A stretch of DNA of 5,329 bases from an uncultured Rhodospirillaceae bacterium (GCA_900313155.1 OMQE01000155.1:1-5329); one strand, 5' to 3'; shown: positions 1 to 5,315, counted from the first letter of the stretch. The notes: generated by a model from the letters alone, not told the origin. Made by a program: numbers and translations.

Positions 1-378
1 GGAACAGGGCGCAAGGCAAAATTGCCGATTTTTGCCGCCGGAAAAACCGGCACAACACAAAACTATCGCGACGCATGGTTCATTGGTTGGACCAACAAAT
101 ATGTTGCCGCAGTGTGGGTTGGTAATGATAACGAAAAACCGATGAACAAAGTGGGCGGCGGCAGTTTGCCGGCAGAAATTTGGCATGATATTATGCTTAC
201 AACCGTTAAAGACACACCTGCCGGAAACGGGTATGAAAATTTGCCGACAAACATTCAGCAACAAGATGATATTGGAAATTTAATTGAAAGTACCGGTAAT
301 GATTCCATCGGCGATTTAATTGATACAACCGCTGAAGAAGATGATGCCATCGGAAATTTGATTGAACAAGCGCAATAA
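1..378 (+). CDS. mrcA: Penicillin-binding protein 1A, C-terminal fragment (5' end outside window)
   Basis: This is the end of a bifunctional class A penicillin-binding protein. The family polymerises lipid II with an N-terminal glycosyltransferase and cross-links peptidoglycan with a C-terminal transpeptidase, anchored on the periplasmic face of the inner membrane. The reading frame is open from base 1, so the gene is cut by the window edge. The third transpeptidase motif KTGTT lies at 43-57, followed by the family-typical series RDAWFIGWT, AAVWVGND and GGGSLPAEIW. After this fold the protein continues as an acidic, Gln-rich tail of about 50 residues containing three IGNLIE-like repeats (see 265-366), which I do not recognise from standard PBP1A proteins. 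The gene converges on rlmN with 20 bases between stop codons. The family call is firm. The choice of 1A over other class A members rests on the region after KTG. Confidence 0.93.
   Translation, partial: GTGRKAKLPIFAAGKTGTTQNYRDAWFIGWTNKYVAAVWVGNDNEKPMNKVGGGSLPAEIWHDIMLTTVKDTPAGNGYENLPTNIQQQDDIGNLIESTGNDSIGDLIDTTAEEDDAIGNLIEQAQ
265..366 (+). repeat. Three-copy D-x-I-G-[ND]-L-I-[ED] peptide repeat in the PBP1A tail
   Basis: Three eight-residue units are encoded at 265-288 (DDIGNLIE), 301-324 (DSIGDLID) and 343-366 (DAIGNLIE). The starts are 36 and then 42 bases apart, with Thr/Asn/Glu-rich linkers between. The DNA of the units differs at third codon positions while the peptide is kept. This suggests selection on the peptide rather than a fresh DNA duplication. 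The units sit outside the transpeptidase fold at the extreme C terminus, which should be periplasmic. Function is unknown; a short binding motif is one possibility. Confidence 0.8.
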
Positions 379-398
379 GCATTGAGATTTGCGATGTT
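371..398 (+). terminator. Weak candidate terminator after PBP1A
   Basis: CGCAA (371-375) can pair with TTGCG (389-393) around a 13-base loop, followed by ATGTTTT. The left arm overlaps the PBP1A stop codon. The stem is short and the T-run is only four bases and shared with the end of rlmN, so this is a weak call. No better terminator separates the two convergent genes. Confidence 0.22.
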
Positions 399-1475
399 TT
401 AGCTTTTGCCGTCTTCAATATCTTTTTTTGACTTTAATTGTCCACAGGCCGCCAAAATATCTTGTCCGCGTGCAACCCGAACAGGTGCGGCAAAGCCGGC
501 ATTTTCCAGTTCTTTGGCAAAAGCTTTGACTTGAGCATTACTGCTTGGTTGAAAAGCGCACCCCGGCCACGGATTAAACGGAATCAGATTAAAACTGGCG
601 CGAAGGCCATATTTTTTCATCAACGCAATCAGTTGATGCGCGCAATCCAGTGTATCATTGATATTTTTCAAAAGCAGATATTCAAATGTAATGTAACGAC
701 TACCGTCTCCGGATTGATATTCTTGACAAGCTTTAAGCACTTCTTCTAACGGATAACGGTTGTTAATCGGCATTATTGACGAGCGCAATTCATTATTGGG
801 CGCGTGCAACGAAATTGCCAGACGGACACCTGTTTGTTGCAAAGCTTCAACAATGCGCGGCGCAATACCCGATGAAGACATGGTCACTCTGCGGCGCGAA
901 ATGGCAATACCATCGCCATCGGTTAAGATATTGAGCGCTTTCACCACATTTTCCATATTATGCAAAGGTTCGCCCATTCCCATTACCACAATATTAGAAA
1001 GATAGCGGGTTTCGTTGGTCGGGCTTGGCCATTCACCGTAAGTATCGCGGGCTACCATAAATTGGCTGACAATTTCGCCGGCGGTTAAGTTACGTGTTAG
1101 CTTTTGACTACCGGTGTGGCAAAACTTGCACCCCACCGCGCACCCGACTTGAGTTGAAATACAAACGGCACCACGGTCGCTTTCCGGAATATAAACCATT
1201 TCCACTCTTTGACCGTCGGCAAATTCTAAAAGCCACTTGCGGGTTTTGTCGCTCGAGAGCTGTTCGGTCACAACTTTTGGCCGTGTAATCGTAAAATTTT
1301 CAGCCAGTTTTTGGCGCAAAACCTTTGATAAATTGCTCATTTTTTCAAAATCGGTTTCGCCAAAATAATAAAGCCACTGCCAAAGCTGTTTAGCACGAAA
1401 AGGCTTTTCGCCGATATCGACCAAAGCCTTTTGAAGTTCGTTTTTAGAAAGACCGATTAGTTCAATTTTATTCAT
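399..1475 (-). CDS. rlmN: Dual-specificity RNA methyltransferase RlmN (23S rRNA A2503 C2-methyltransferase)
   Basis: This radical-SAM enzyme methylates C2 of adenosine 2503 in 23S rRNA, and of A37 in some tRNAs in E. coli. The 358-residue product is of normal family length. An N-terminal accessory domain (about 1-90, with FRAKQLWQWLY at 26-36) precedes the radical-SAM core. The 4Fe-4S cysteines are C112, C116 and C119 in CAVGCKFCHTG. C105, seven residues earlier, and C344 in GQDILAACGQL correspond to the catalytic methyl-carrying cysteine region and its partner (C118 and C355 in E. coli). The SAM-binding GMGEP lies at 166-170, and NLIPFNPWPG near 296-305 is typical. The start codon lies three bases after the stop of the upstream IalB-like gene (TAG-GCT-ATG), with only a weak Shine-Dalgarno-like GATAGG, so translational coupling is likely. 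Confidence 0.97.
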   Translation of the reverse strand: MNKIELIGLSKNELQKALVDIGEKPFRAKQLWQWLYYFGETDFEKMSNLSKVLRQKLAENFTITRPKVVTEQLSSDKTRKWLLEFADGQRVEMVYIPESDRGAVCISTQVGCAVGCKFCHTGSQKLTRNLTAGEIVSQFMVARDTYGEWPSPTNETRYLSNIVVMGMGEPLHNMENVVKALNILTDGDGIAISRRRVTMSSSGIAPRIVEALQQTGVRLAISLHAPNNELRSSIMPINNRYPLEEVLKACQEYQSGDGSRYITFEYLLLKNINDTLDCAHQLIALMKKYGLRASFNLIPFNPWPGCAFQPSSNAQVKAFAKELENAGFAAPVRVARGQDILAACGQLKSKKDIEDGKS

Positions 1476-1478
1476 AGC

Positions 1479-1988
1479 CTATCTTTTGCATTTTGCCGTA
1501 ATGGCATTGTATGCCGAGGTAAATCCCTTCAGCGAATAGGTGTCTTTGGTAGCTGTACCACGACTGGACGTGCCATCCACAATCATCCGGCTGCCGCGTT
1601 TCATTTCAGCAATCAGGCTTTTATCTTCGGCATTACTGACCATCCATGCCTTATCGCCTTCCGTGAAGGTATTTTTGAAGGTTTTGTTACCGATTTTAAC
1701 CGTCATCGGTGCACCCGATTTAAATGTGTAACCCGCCATAAAGCTGACTTCGTCAAACGACTTTTCTGCCGGACGATGGGTGATAATCACAAAAATATCA
1801 CCGCGCTTGGTGTATTTTCCCTCATCTTTTTTCGGCGTTGACGACATATAGCAAATCAAATTACCGCTTTCGTTATAAGTCCACGCCGTCCAATCTCCGT
1901 ATTCACCCAAAACTTGCGGTTGTGCGGCTTCTGCGGCGGTTATTGAAGCAGCGACAAAAGCACCGATTAAGCTCAAAAATTTAAACAT
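1479..1988 (-). CDS. Invasion-associated locus B (IalB) family exported protein
   Basis: The 169-residue protein begins with a typical signal peptide: FKFLSLIGAFVAASITAA, with likely cleavage near AEA-A at 20-22. This predicts a periplasmic or outer-surface protein. The mature part matches the alphaproteobacterial IalB family layout: GDWTAWTY (31-38), a Cys followed by YMSS.P (46-52), GYTFKSG (86-92), a GDKAW segment (111-115), a GTSSRGTATKDTYSLKGF block (139-156) and a C-terminal Cys (C167). C46 and C167 could form a disulfide. IalB itself was linked to erythrocyte invasion by Bartonella. Family members also occur widely in free-living species, so the name does not imply virulence, and the biochemical role is unknown. 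A strong Shine-Dalgarno (AAGGGG, 1995-2000) supports this start. It is the first gene of a two-gene unit with rlmN, an arrangement I recall from other alphaproteobacteria. Confidence 0.87.
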   Translation of the reverse strand: MFKFLSLIGAFVAASITAAEAAQPQVLGEYGDWTAWTYNESGNLICYMSSTPKKDEGKYTKRGDIFVIITHRPAEKSFDEVSFMAGYTFKSGAPMTVKIGNKTFKNTFTEGDKAWMVSNAEDKSLIAEMKRGSRMIVDGTSSRGTATKDTYSLKGFTSAYNAITAKCKR

Positions 1989-1994
1989 TTCTAT

Positions 1995-2000
1995 CCCCTT
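1995..2000 (-). promoter_or_regulatory. Ribosome binding site of the IalB-like gene
   Basis: The minus strand reads AAGGGG six bases before the ATG at 1988. It fixes the start of the exported protein at the methionine that opens the signal peptide. Confidence 0.75.
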
Positions 2001-2014
2001 TTAAATTAATTTAC

Positions 2015-2043
2015 TTGGATTTTACAAAAAAATTATATATAAA
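2015..2043 (+). promoter_or_regulatory. Candidate promoter for cca
   Basis: TTGGAT (2015-2020) and TATAAA (2038-2043) are spaced by 17 bases on the plus strand, giving a start near 2050 and a leader of about 33 bases. The -35 match is only three of six. The proposed -10 overlaps the spacer of the opposing promoter, so the two would compete for polymerase. Confidence 0.3.
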
Positions 2044-2060
2044 CAGTTAATAAAATTTAA
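2032..2060 (-). promoter_or_regulatory. Candidate promoter for the IalB-like gene and rlmN
   Basis: On the minus strand a perfect TATAAT (2032-2037) lies 17 bases after TTAAAT (2055-2060), a poor -35 matching TTGACA at three of six positions. Transcription would start near 2025, leaving a leader of about 36 bases. The region is strongly AT-rich, so chance TATAAT matches are likely. Position between divergent genes supports a promoter somewhere here. Confidence 0.4.
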
Positions 2061-2082
2061 AATATGGAAGTTTTTATTAAAA

Positions 2083-3291
2083 ATGATGAAGTCTGAATAT
2101 TTGGATATGACGCCGATTGTGCGTTCTAAAAATATTTTAAAGCTGTTTTCGGCTGTGGAAGAACACGGCGGAACGTTACGCTTTGTCGGCGGTGCCGTGC
2201 GTGATACGCTTGCCGGTTTAACCGGCTTCGATTTAGACTTGGCAACAGATTTATCACCGGACGAACTGGTGGAAGCGTGCCAAGATATGCGCCTTAAAAC
2301 CGTGCCCGTGGGACTAAAGTTTGGCACAACCGGCGTCATTATCGATAATCAAATTTTACAAGTTTCATCACTCAAAAAGCATATTAAAGTCGGACACAAG
2401 CGCGAAGAAGTATTCACCGACGATTGGAGCGCCGATGCCGCCACCCGTGACTTGACCATAAATGCCGTTTATGCCGACAGCAAGGGCAACGTTTTTGATT
2501 ATTACAACGGTATAGATGATTTGGAACATGGTGTGGTGCGTTTTATCGGCAGTGCCGAAGAAAGAATAAAAGAAGAACCGTTGCGTATAATGCGTTTTTT
2601 TCGTTTCTATTCAAAATTCGGCAAAGCGCCTATTGATGCAGAAGCATTATCGAGCTGTATCAAACTCAAAGATGAATTGCGTAAAGTGGCTATTGAACAG
2701 GTGCGCGACGAACTGTTCAAATTATTGGTCACTCCTAATGCCTCCACCGTTATGAAGCTGATTTATGAGCATGATATTTTAGGATATTTTCTTCCGGTAT
2801 CGGAGCATCTGGATGCCTTGGAACGGCTGACCAAAGTGGTAGCTGATGCGCAGTATGAAGGTAACTTTTTACGACGATTGTTTGTGCTGTATCAGCCAAA
2901 TGTGGCGCAGGCCGAAAATATTGCCAATAATTTGCGCTTTACCAAAAAGCAAAAAGAAACGTTTATCAAATGGGCAAAAATTTCACTTGACGCAGACATA
3001 ATTGCTTCTGCCCAACAGCGTTTGAGATATATATATCGCTACGGCAAACAGTTCACAATAGATAAAATTTTGCTGTTTGCGACAATCAAAAATGTCAATT
3101 CGCAGGTTTTGACGGATATATTAAAAGAAATTAAAAATGATGTTGTGCCGGTTTTCCCAATTCGGGGACGAGACTTAATTGGACGAATCGGTAATGGAGA
3201 ACAGGTGGGACGCGTGCTTTCCAAACTGGAGCAACAGTGGATTGACAGCGGGTTCGGTTTAACACGCGATGAGTTGTTAAGAGCACTTTAG
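2083..3291 (+). CDS. cca: CCA-adding tRNA nucleotidyltransferase (class II)
   Basis: The enzyme adds or repairs the 3'-terminal CCA of tRNAs in the cytoplasm using CTP and ATP. The 402-residue product has the class II layout. GGAVRD (36-41) is followed by the metal-binding D50-x-D52 in FDLDLATD, then VGLKFGT (76-82), RDLTINAVY (122-130), DYYNGIDDLEHG (139-150) and EEPLRIMRFFRF (164-175), then a helical neck, body and tail. No HD phosphohydrolase motif is seen. Several usually conserved positions differ: T121 in place of the first Arg of RRD, E165 in place of Asp in the base-reading EDxxR, and Q93/K98/H100 in the segment usually resembling EVTTLRxD. A specialised nucleotidyltransferase is therefore possible. 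The start at 2083 has GGAAG (2066-2070) 12 bases upstream. ATG 2086 and ATG 2107 are in-frame alternatives with poorer signals. Confidence 0.9.
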   Translation: MMKSEYLDMTPIVRSKNILKLFSAVEEHGGTLRFVGGAVRDTLAGLTGFDLDLATDLSPDELVEACQDMRLKTVPVGLKFGTTGVIIDNQILQVSSLKKHIKVGHKREEVFTDDWSADAATRDLTINAVYADSKGNVFDYYNGIDDLEHGVVRFIGSAEERIKEEPLRIMRFFRFYSKFGKAPIDAEALSSCIKLKDELRKVAIEQVRDELFKLLVTPNASTVMKLIYEHDILGYFLPVSEHLDALERLTKVVADAQYEGNFLRRLFVLYQPNVAQAENIANNLRFTKKQKETFIKWAKISLDADIIASAQQRLRYIYRYGKQFTIDKILLFATIKNVNSQVLTDILKEIKNDVVPVFPIRGRDLIGRIGNGEQVGRVLSKLEQQWIDSGFGLTRDELLRAL

Positions 3292-3310
3292 CATTTGAGT
3301 TTTACTAACT

Positions 3311-3350
3311 GCAAAAAAGCGCCAAGCCAACTTGCCCGACGCTTTTTTGT
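3311..3350. terminator. Bidirectional intrinsic terminator between cca and rplI
   Basis: C-AAAAAAGCG (3312-3321) pairs with CGCTTTTTT-G (3340-3349), and the loop contains an extra CAAG/CTTG stem (3323-3326 with 3331-3334). The A-run and T-run flank the GC core, so the hairpin is followed by a U-tract on both strands. It lies 20 bases after the cca stop and 19 bases after the rplI stop, and can serve both convergent genes. Confidence 0.88.
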
Positions 3351-3368
3351 TCTGATTTTACAGAAAAA

Positions 3369-3854
3369 TTATTCCTGATTATAAGCTTTTGCTTGTTTTT
3401 TAGCTTCTTCGGCACTACGAGCAACATTCACCAAAATGGTTTGCGTTACTTCCGGATGCAAATTCAGCTTAACTTGGTAAACGCCTAAATCCTTAATCGG
3501 CTTTTCCAAATATACAAAGCGGCGAGCCACGTCAAAACCGGCTTCTTTAATGGCACCGGCAATATCACGAATGGTCACCGAACCGTATAATTGACCGGTT
3601 TCAGCAGCTTGACGAATCAGTACAGCATTAAAGCCGTTCAAAGATTCGGCAACTTTGGTAGCGCTTTCAAGCAATTCCTTGTTATGAGCTTCTAAAGCAG
3701 CTTTTTGTGCTTCAAAATAAGCCATATTGCTTTCGGTTGCACGCAAAGCTTTTTGTTGCGGTAAAAGATAGTTACGGGCATAGCCGTTCTTTACATTAAC
3801 TTTATCACCCATTTTACCTAATTTTTCAATGTGTTCGAGCAAAATTACTTCCAT
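3369..3854 (-). CDS. rplI: 50S ribosomal protein bL9
   Basis: L9 binds 23S rRNA at the base of the L1 stalk and reaches towards the neighbouring ribosome; it helps maintain reading frame. The N-terminal RNA-binding domain (1-50) begins MEVILLEHIEKLGKMGD and carries the signature run GDKVNVKNGYARNYLLP (16-32). A connecting helix (about 41-75) leads to the C-terminal domain with ETGQLYGSVTIRDI (85-98) and LHPEV (132-136). At 161 residues it is slightly longer than the 149 of E. coli, through a Lys/Ala-rich end. It is the last gene of the operon. Its Shine-Dalgarno (AGGAGG, 3860-3865) overlaps the rpsR stop codon, which favours coupled translation. Confidence 0.97.
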   Translation of the reverse strand: MEVILLEHIEKLGKMGDKVNVKNGYARNYLLPQQKALRATESNMAYFEAQKAALEAHNKELLESATKVAESLNGFNAVLIRQAAETGQLYGSVTIRDIAGAIKEAGFDVARRFVYLEKPIKDLGVYQVKLNLHPEVTQTILVNVARSAEEAKKQAKAYNQE

Positions 3855-3859
3855 ATCAC

Positions 3860-3865
3860 CCTCCT
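3860..3865 (-). promoter_or_regulatory. rplI ribosome binding site overlapping the rpsR stop codon
   Basis: The minus strand reads TAG-GAGGGTGAT-ATG. The AGGAGG core shares two bases with the rpsR stop and lies five bases before the rplI start. Ribosomes finishing rpsR are placed directly on the rplI start region. Confidence 0.85.
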
Positions 3866-4091
3866 ACATAGCAACATACGGTAACAAAGCAATATAGCGA
3901 GCACGCTTAATGGCGCGAGCCAATTCTCTTTGTTTTTTAGCTGAAACAGATGTAATGCGAGACGGAATAATTTTACCTTTCTCCGAAATATAACGAGAAA
4001 GCAATTTCACATCTTTATAATCAATCTTAAGGGCGTTTTCACCGGAAAACGGACAAGATTTTCTTTTGAAAAATGATTGTTTTGTAGCCAT
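3864..4091 (-). CDS. rpsR: 30S ribosomal protein bS18
   Basis: S18 sits on the 30S platform, where it forms a heterodimer with S6 on 16S rRNA. The 75-residue product is full length. It has a basic N terminus (FFKRKSCPFSG, 7-17), the family core IDYKDVKLLSRYISEKGKI (23-41) and the RNA-binding helix region SRITSVSAKKQRELARAIKR (44-63), and ends ALLPYVAM. A good AAGGAG lies at 4100-4105. It starts 18 bases after the rpsF stop. Confidence 0.98.
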   Translation of the reverse strand: MATKQSFFKRKSCPFSGENALKIDYKDVKLLSRYISEKGKIIPSRITSVSAKKQRELARAIKRARYIALLPYVAM

Positions 4092-4109
4092 TGTTCTTTC
4101 TCCTTAATC

Positions 4110-4448
4110 TTAAGCTTCAACAGCTTCAGCCACTTCTTCATCAGAAGCAACTTCATTGTTAAATTCTTCTACGCGAACCGTCATATAACGAATAACGTCT
4201 TCATTGAGGCGAACACGTCTTTCATATTCGGTAATAGCTTGTGCCGGAGCAACAATGTCTAATAAAACATAGTAACCTTTACGGTTTTTCTTAACGCGAT
4301 AAGCAAGGTTTTTCAAACCCCAGTTATCAATTTTTACAACCTCACCGCCTTCTGCTTTGATAACGCCGGTTAATTCTTCAACCAAAGCGTTAACTTGAGA
4401 GGCACCGAGATCTTGACGAGCGATTAAAACGCTTTCATAATTTGCCAT
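4110..4448 (-). CDS. rpsF: 30S ribosomal protein bS6
   Basis: S6 is the partner of S18 on the 30S platform. The 112-residue protein shows the ferredoxin-like S6 fold: MANYESVLIARQDL at the start, the characteristic WGLKNLAYRVKKNRKGYY (43-60), and LNEDVIRYMTVRVEE (81-95). An acidic tail, DEEVAEAVEA, is shorter than that of E. coli S6. It is the first gene of the rpsF-rpsR-rplI operon. An AAGGAG at 4460-4465 lies 11 bases before the start. A promoter and a structured leader lie upstream, and in several bacteria the S6:S18 complex represses this operon through its leader. Confidence 0.97.
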   Translation of the reverse strand: MANYESVLIARQDLGASQVNALVEELTGVIKAEGGEVVKIDNWGLKNLAYRVKKNRKGYYVLLDIVAPAQAITEYERRVRLNEDVIRYMTVRVEEFNNEVASDEEVAEAVEA

Positions 4449-4559
4449 ATTTTCAATATCTCCTTATGGATAACTCAACAAATGGTCAATGTTTGTTTTA
4501 ATAACAAGCACCGACCGCCTAATGTATAGCCGAATCCTTATCAAATCCGGCAAGGGACA
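4449..4559 (-). promoter_or_regulatory. Leader of the rpsF operon, possible S6:S18 autoregulatory region
   Basis: The inferred transcript start near 4558 leaves about 110 bases before rpsF with no open reading frame of note. The leader contains the hairpin at 4529-4551, a smaller stem (TTGTT, ATTAA loop, AACAA on the minus strand, about 4490-4505) and the Shine-Dalgarno at 4460-4465. Known S6:S18 leader motifs carry a CCG in a bulged stem. A CCG is present near the base of the first hairpin, but I cannot show that it is bulged as in the known motif. The regulatory role is inference from position and structure. Confidence 0.4.
4529..4551 (-). promoter_or_regulatory. Nine-pair hairpin in the rpsF leader
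   Basis: On the minus strand GCCGGAUUU pairs with GGAUUCGGC around a GAUAA loop. Six pairs are Watson-Crick and three are G-U. The G-U pairs form in the minus-strand RNA but would be A-C mismatches in the plus-strand RNA, so the structure fits transcription towards rpsF. No U-tract follows, so it is not an intrinsic terminator. Confidence 0.6.
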
Positions 4560-4565
4560 AGCGCT

Positions 4566-4603
4566 AATATACACAAATCAAACTGAATTGCAAGCTTTTT
4601 TTT
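4566..4603 (-). promoter_or_regulatory. Promoter of the rpsF-rpsR-rplI operon
   Basis: On the minus strand TTGCAA (4588-4593, four of six to TTGACA) is followed after 16 bases by TATATT (4566-4571, five of six to TATAAT). A run of eight A residues (4596-4603) lies just upstream of the -35, resembling an UP element as expected for a strongly expressed ribosomal operon. The start would fall near 4558-4560. Confidence 0.6.
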
Positions 4604-4635
4604 ACAACGTATTGTAGAATTTTTGCGGATAAACA

Positions 4636-4667
4636 AAAAACCGGAGCACTGATATGCTTCGGTTTTT
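4636..4667 (-). terminator. Intrinsic terminator after the small paralogue pair
   Basis: AAAAACCGGAGCA (4636-4648) pairs with TGCTTCGGTTTTT (4655-4667) around a six-base loop. Read on the minus strand it has one A-C mismatch and is followed by TTTTTTGTTT. It starts 14 bases after the stop codon of the 4681-4989 gene, and separates that gene from the rpsF promoter. The plus-strand version would be fully paired with one G-U, but no plus-strand gene precedes it. Confidence 0.85.
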
Positions 4668-4680
4668 AATGGCAGACCGC

Positions 4681-4989
4681 TTACTGAATATTCAGCTGCG
4701 GTTTTTTGTTTTTAAGTTCCAGCCAGCAAGAGTTGATAAACTCTATGGCGGCGGCGCTCAAATGTTGCTCGGTGAGTAAAAACGCCTCAAACACACTGCT
4801 CCACTGCGACTTGCTACGAAGTTCTTCAAAAACGGCAACGCTTGGAGACGTCATCAATTCAAGCTCATTACCTAAATTTCCGTCCGGACTTCGAGCCACA
4901 AAACAGGCCTTAAAACGGTTATCAACTTGTAATGAAAAATCTGCCGTTTTGCAACGATGGGCATAAACCCGAATAATAATTTTTTCCAT
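4681..4989 (-). CDS. Hypothetical protein, 102 aa, paralogue of the upstream neighbour
   Basis: I do not recognise the family. The soluble product has no signal peptide or membrane segment. The N-terminal third looks like beta strands (EKIIIRVYA, DFSLQVDN, FKACFVAR at about 2-33). The rest looks helical and ends FINSCWLELKNKKPQ (84-98). Aligned to the product of the gene just upstream with a single one-residue gap, 27 of about 100 positions are identical. These include I6-R7, Q21-V22, P35, K60-S61-Q62 and the C-terminal F-I-x-x-C-W-x-E-L-x-x-x-K-P-Q. Shared sequence in the same frame, an 8-base gap to the neighbour and a terminator after the stop support a real gene. No Shine-Dalgarno precedes the ATG (the minus strand reads GACTTAACTT), so translation may be coupled to the gene before it. 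Confidence 0.78.
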   Translation of the reverse strand: MEKIIIRVYAHRCKTADFSLQVDNRFKACFVARSPDGNLGNELELMTSPSVAVFEELRSKSQWSSVFEAFLLTEQHLSAAAIEFINSCWLELKNKKPQLNIQ

Positions 4990-4997
4990 AAGTTAAG

Positions 4998-5315
4998 TCA
5001 AAAGTTTGAATTGATTAAACATATTTGCGGTTTCAAGAGTTGTAACTCTGACCAACACAAAGCGATAAAATGCTTGGTTTCAGCAGTTAAATCTGTGGTT
5101 ATCAGAGCCTTTTTATACCTTTTATCTGCTTGGCTTTTTGCGTTAATCTCTGCCCAAATTTCGGCAGAAGCAAACGCTTTAAGCGCAACATATTCAACTT
5201 GTCTGCGACGCGGACGACTGACTATAAAACGAGCCGAGCCGTCTTCAAACACCTGAAAATAGACAAGCACCGTATTGACCTTACGCCTGAAAGCGCGAAT
5301 AACTACCCCATCCAT
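4998..5315 (-). CDS. Hypothetical protein, 105 aa, paralogue of the downstream neighbour; 5' end near window edge
   Basis: I do not recognise the family. The 105-residue product aligns along its whole length with the 102-residue protein of the next gene, sharing the terminal FIxxCWxELxxxKPQ and the same predicted order of strands then helices. It is more basic, with an RRK at 10-12 region and RPRRRQ at 34-39, and has no signal peptide or membrane helix. The start at 5315 is chosen because it lines up exactly with the first methionine of the paralogue. However, the 14 bases upstream hold no Shine-Dalgarno and the frame stays open to the window edge, so a longer protein cannot be excluded. Its stop lies 8 bases before the next start, suggesting one transcript with a promoter outside the window. 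Confidence 0.72.
   Translation of the reverse strand: MDGVVIRAFRRKVNTVLVYFQVFEDGSARFIVSRPRRRQVEYVALKAFASAEIWAEINAKSQADKRYKKALITTDLTAETKHFIALCWSELQLLKPQICLINSNF

Noticed and set aside
22..378. A complete small protein starting at the TTG at 22
   Set aside because: The frame continues unbroken to base 1 with PBP1A residues (GTGRKAK) before it, so this is an internal part of a larger gene.
438..1288. Plus-strand open frames opposite rlmN (438-749, 760-1005, 1094-1288)
   Set aside because: They lie fully antisense to a well-conserved gene, show no recognisable protein features, and have no ribosome sites that stand out.
2047..2060. CtrA-like site TTAA-N6-TTAA between the divergent genes
   Set aside because: The usual spacing is seven bases, and TTAA is common in this AT-rich stretch.
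2064..2066. ATG at 2064 as the start of cca
   Set aside because: It is out of frame with the CCA enzyme, and its GGAAG bases serve better as the ribosome site for the ATG at 2083.
2083..3291. Poly(A) polymerase instead of CCA-adding enzyme
   Set aside because: The protein has VGLKFGT and the DYYNGIDDLEHG layout of CCA enzymes and lacks the GRRFRL-type motif of bacterial poly(A) polymerases. The divergent residues leave some doubt, recorded as a finding.
4466..4475. DnaA box-like TTATCCATA on the minus strand
   Set aside because: It is a single copy with one mismatch to TTATNCACA, inside the rpsF leader, with no cluster of boxes or AT-rich unwinding region beside it.
4529..4551. Intrinsic terminator or attenuator in the rpsF leader
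   Set aside because: The hairpin is not followed by a run of U on the minus strand, so it is better treated as a leader structure.
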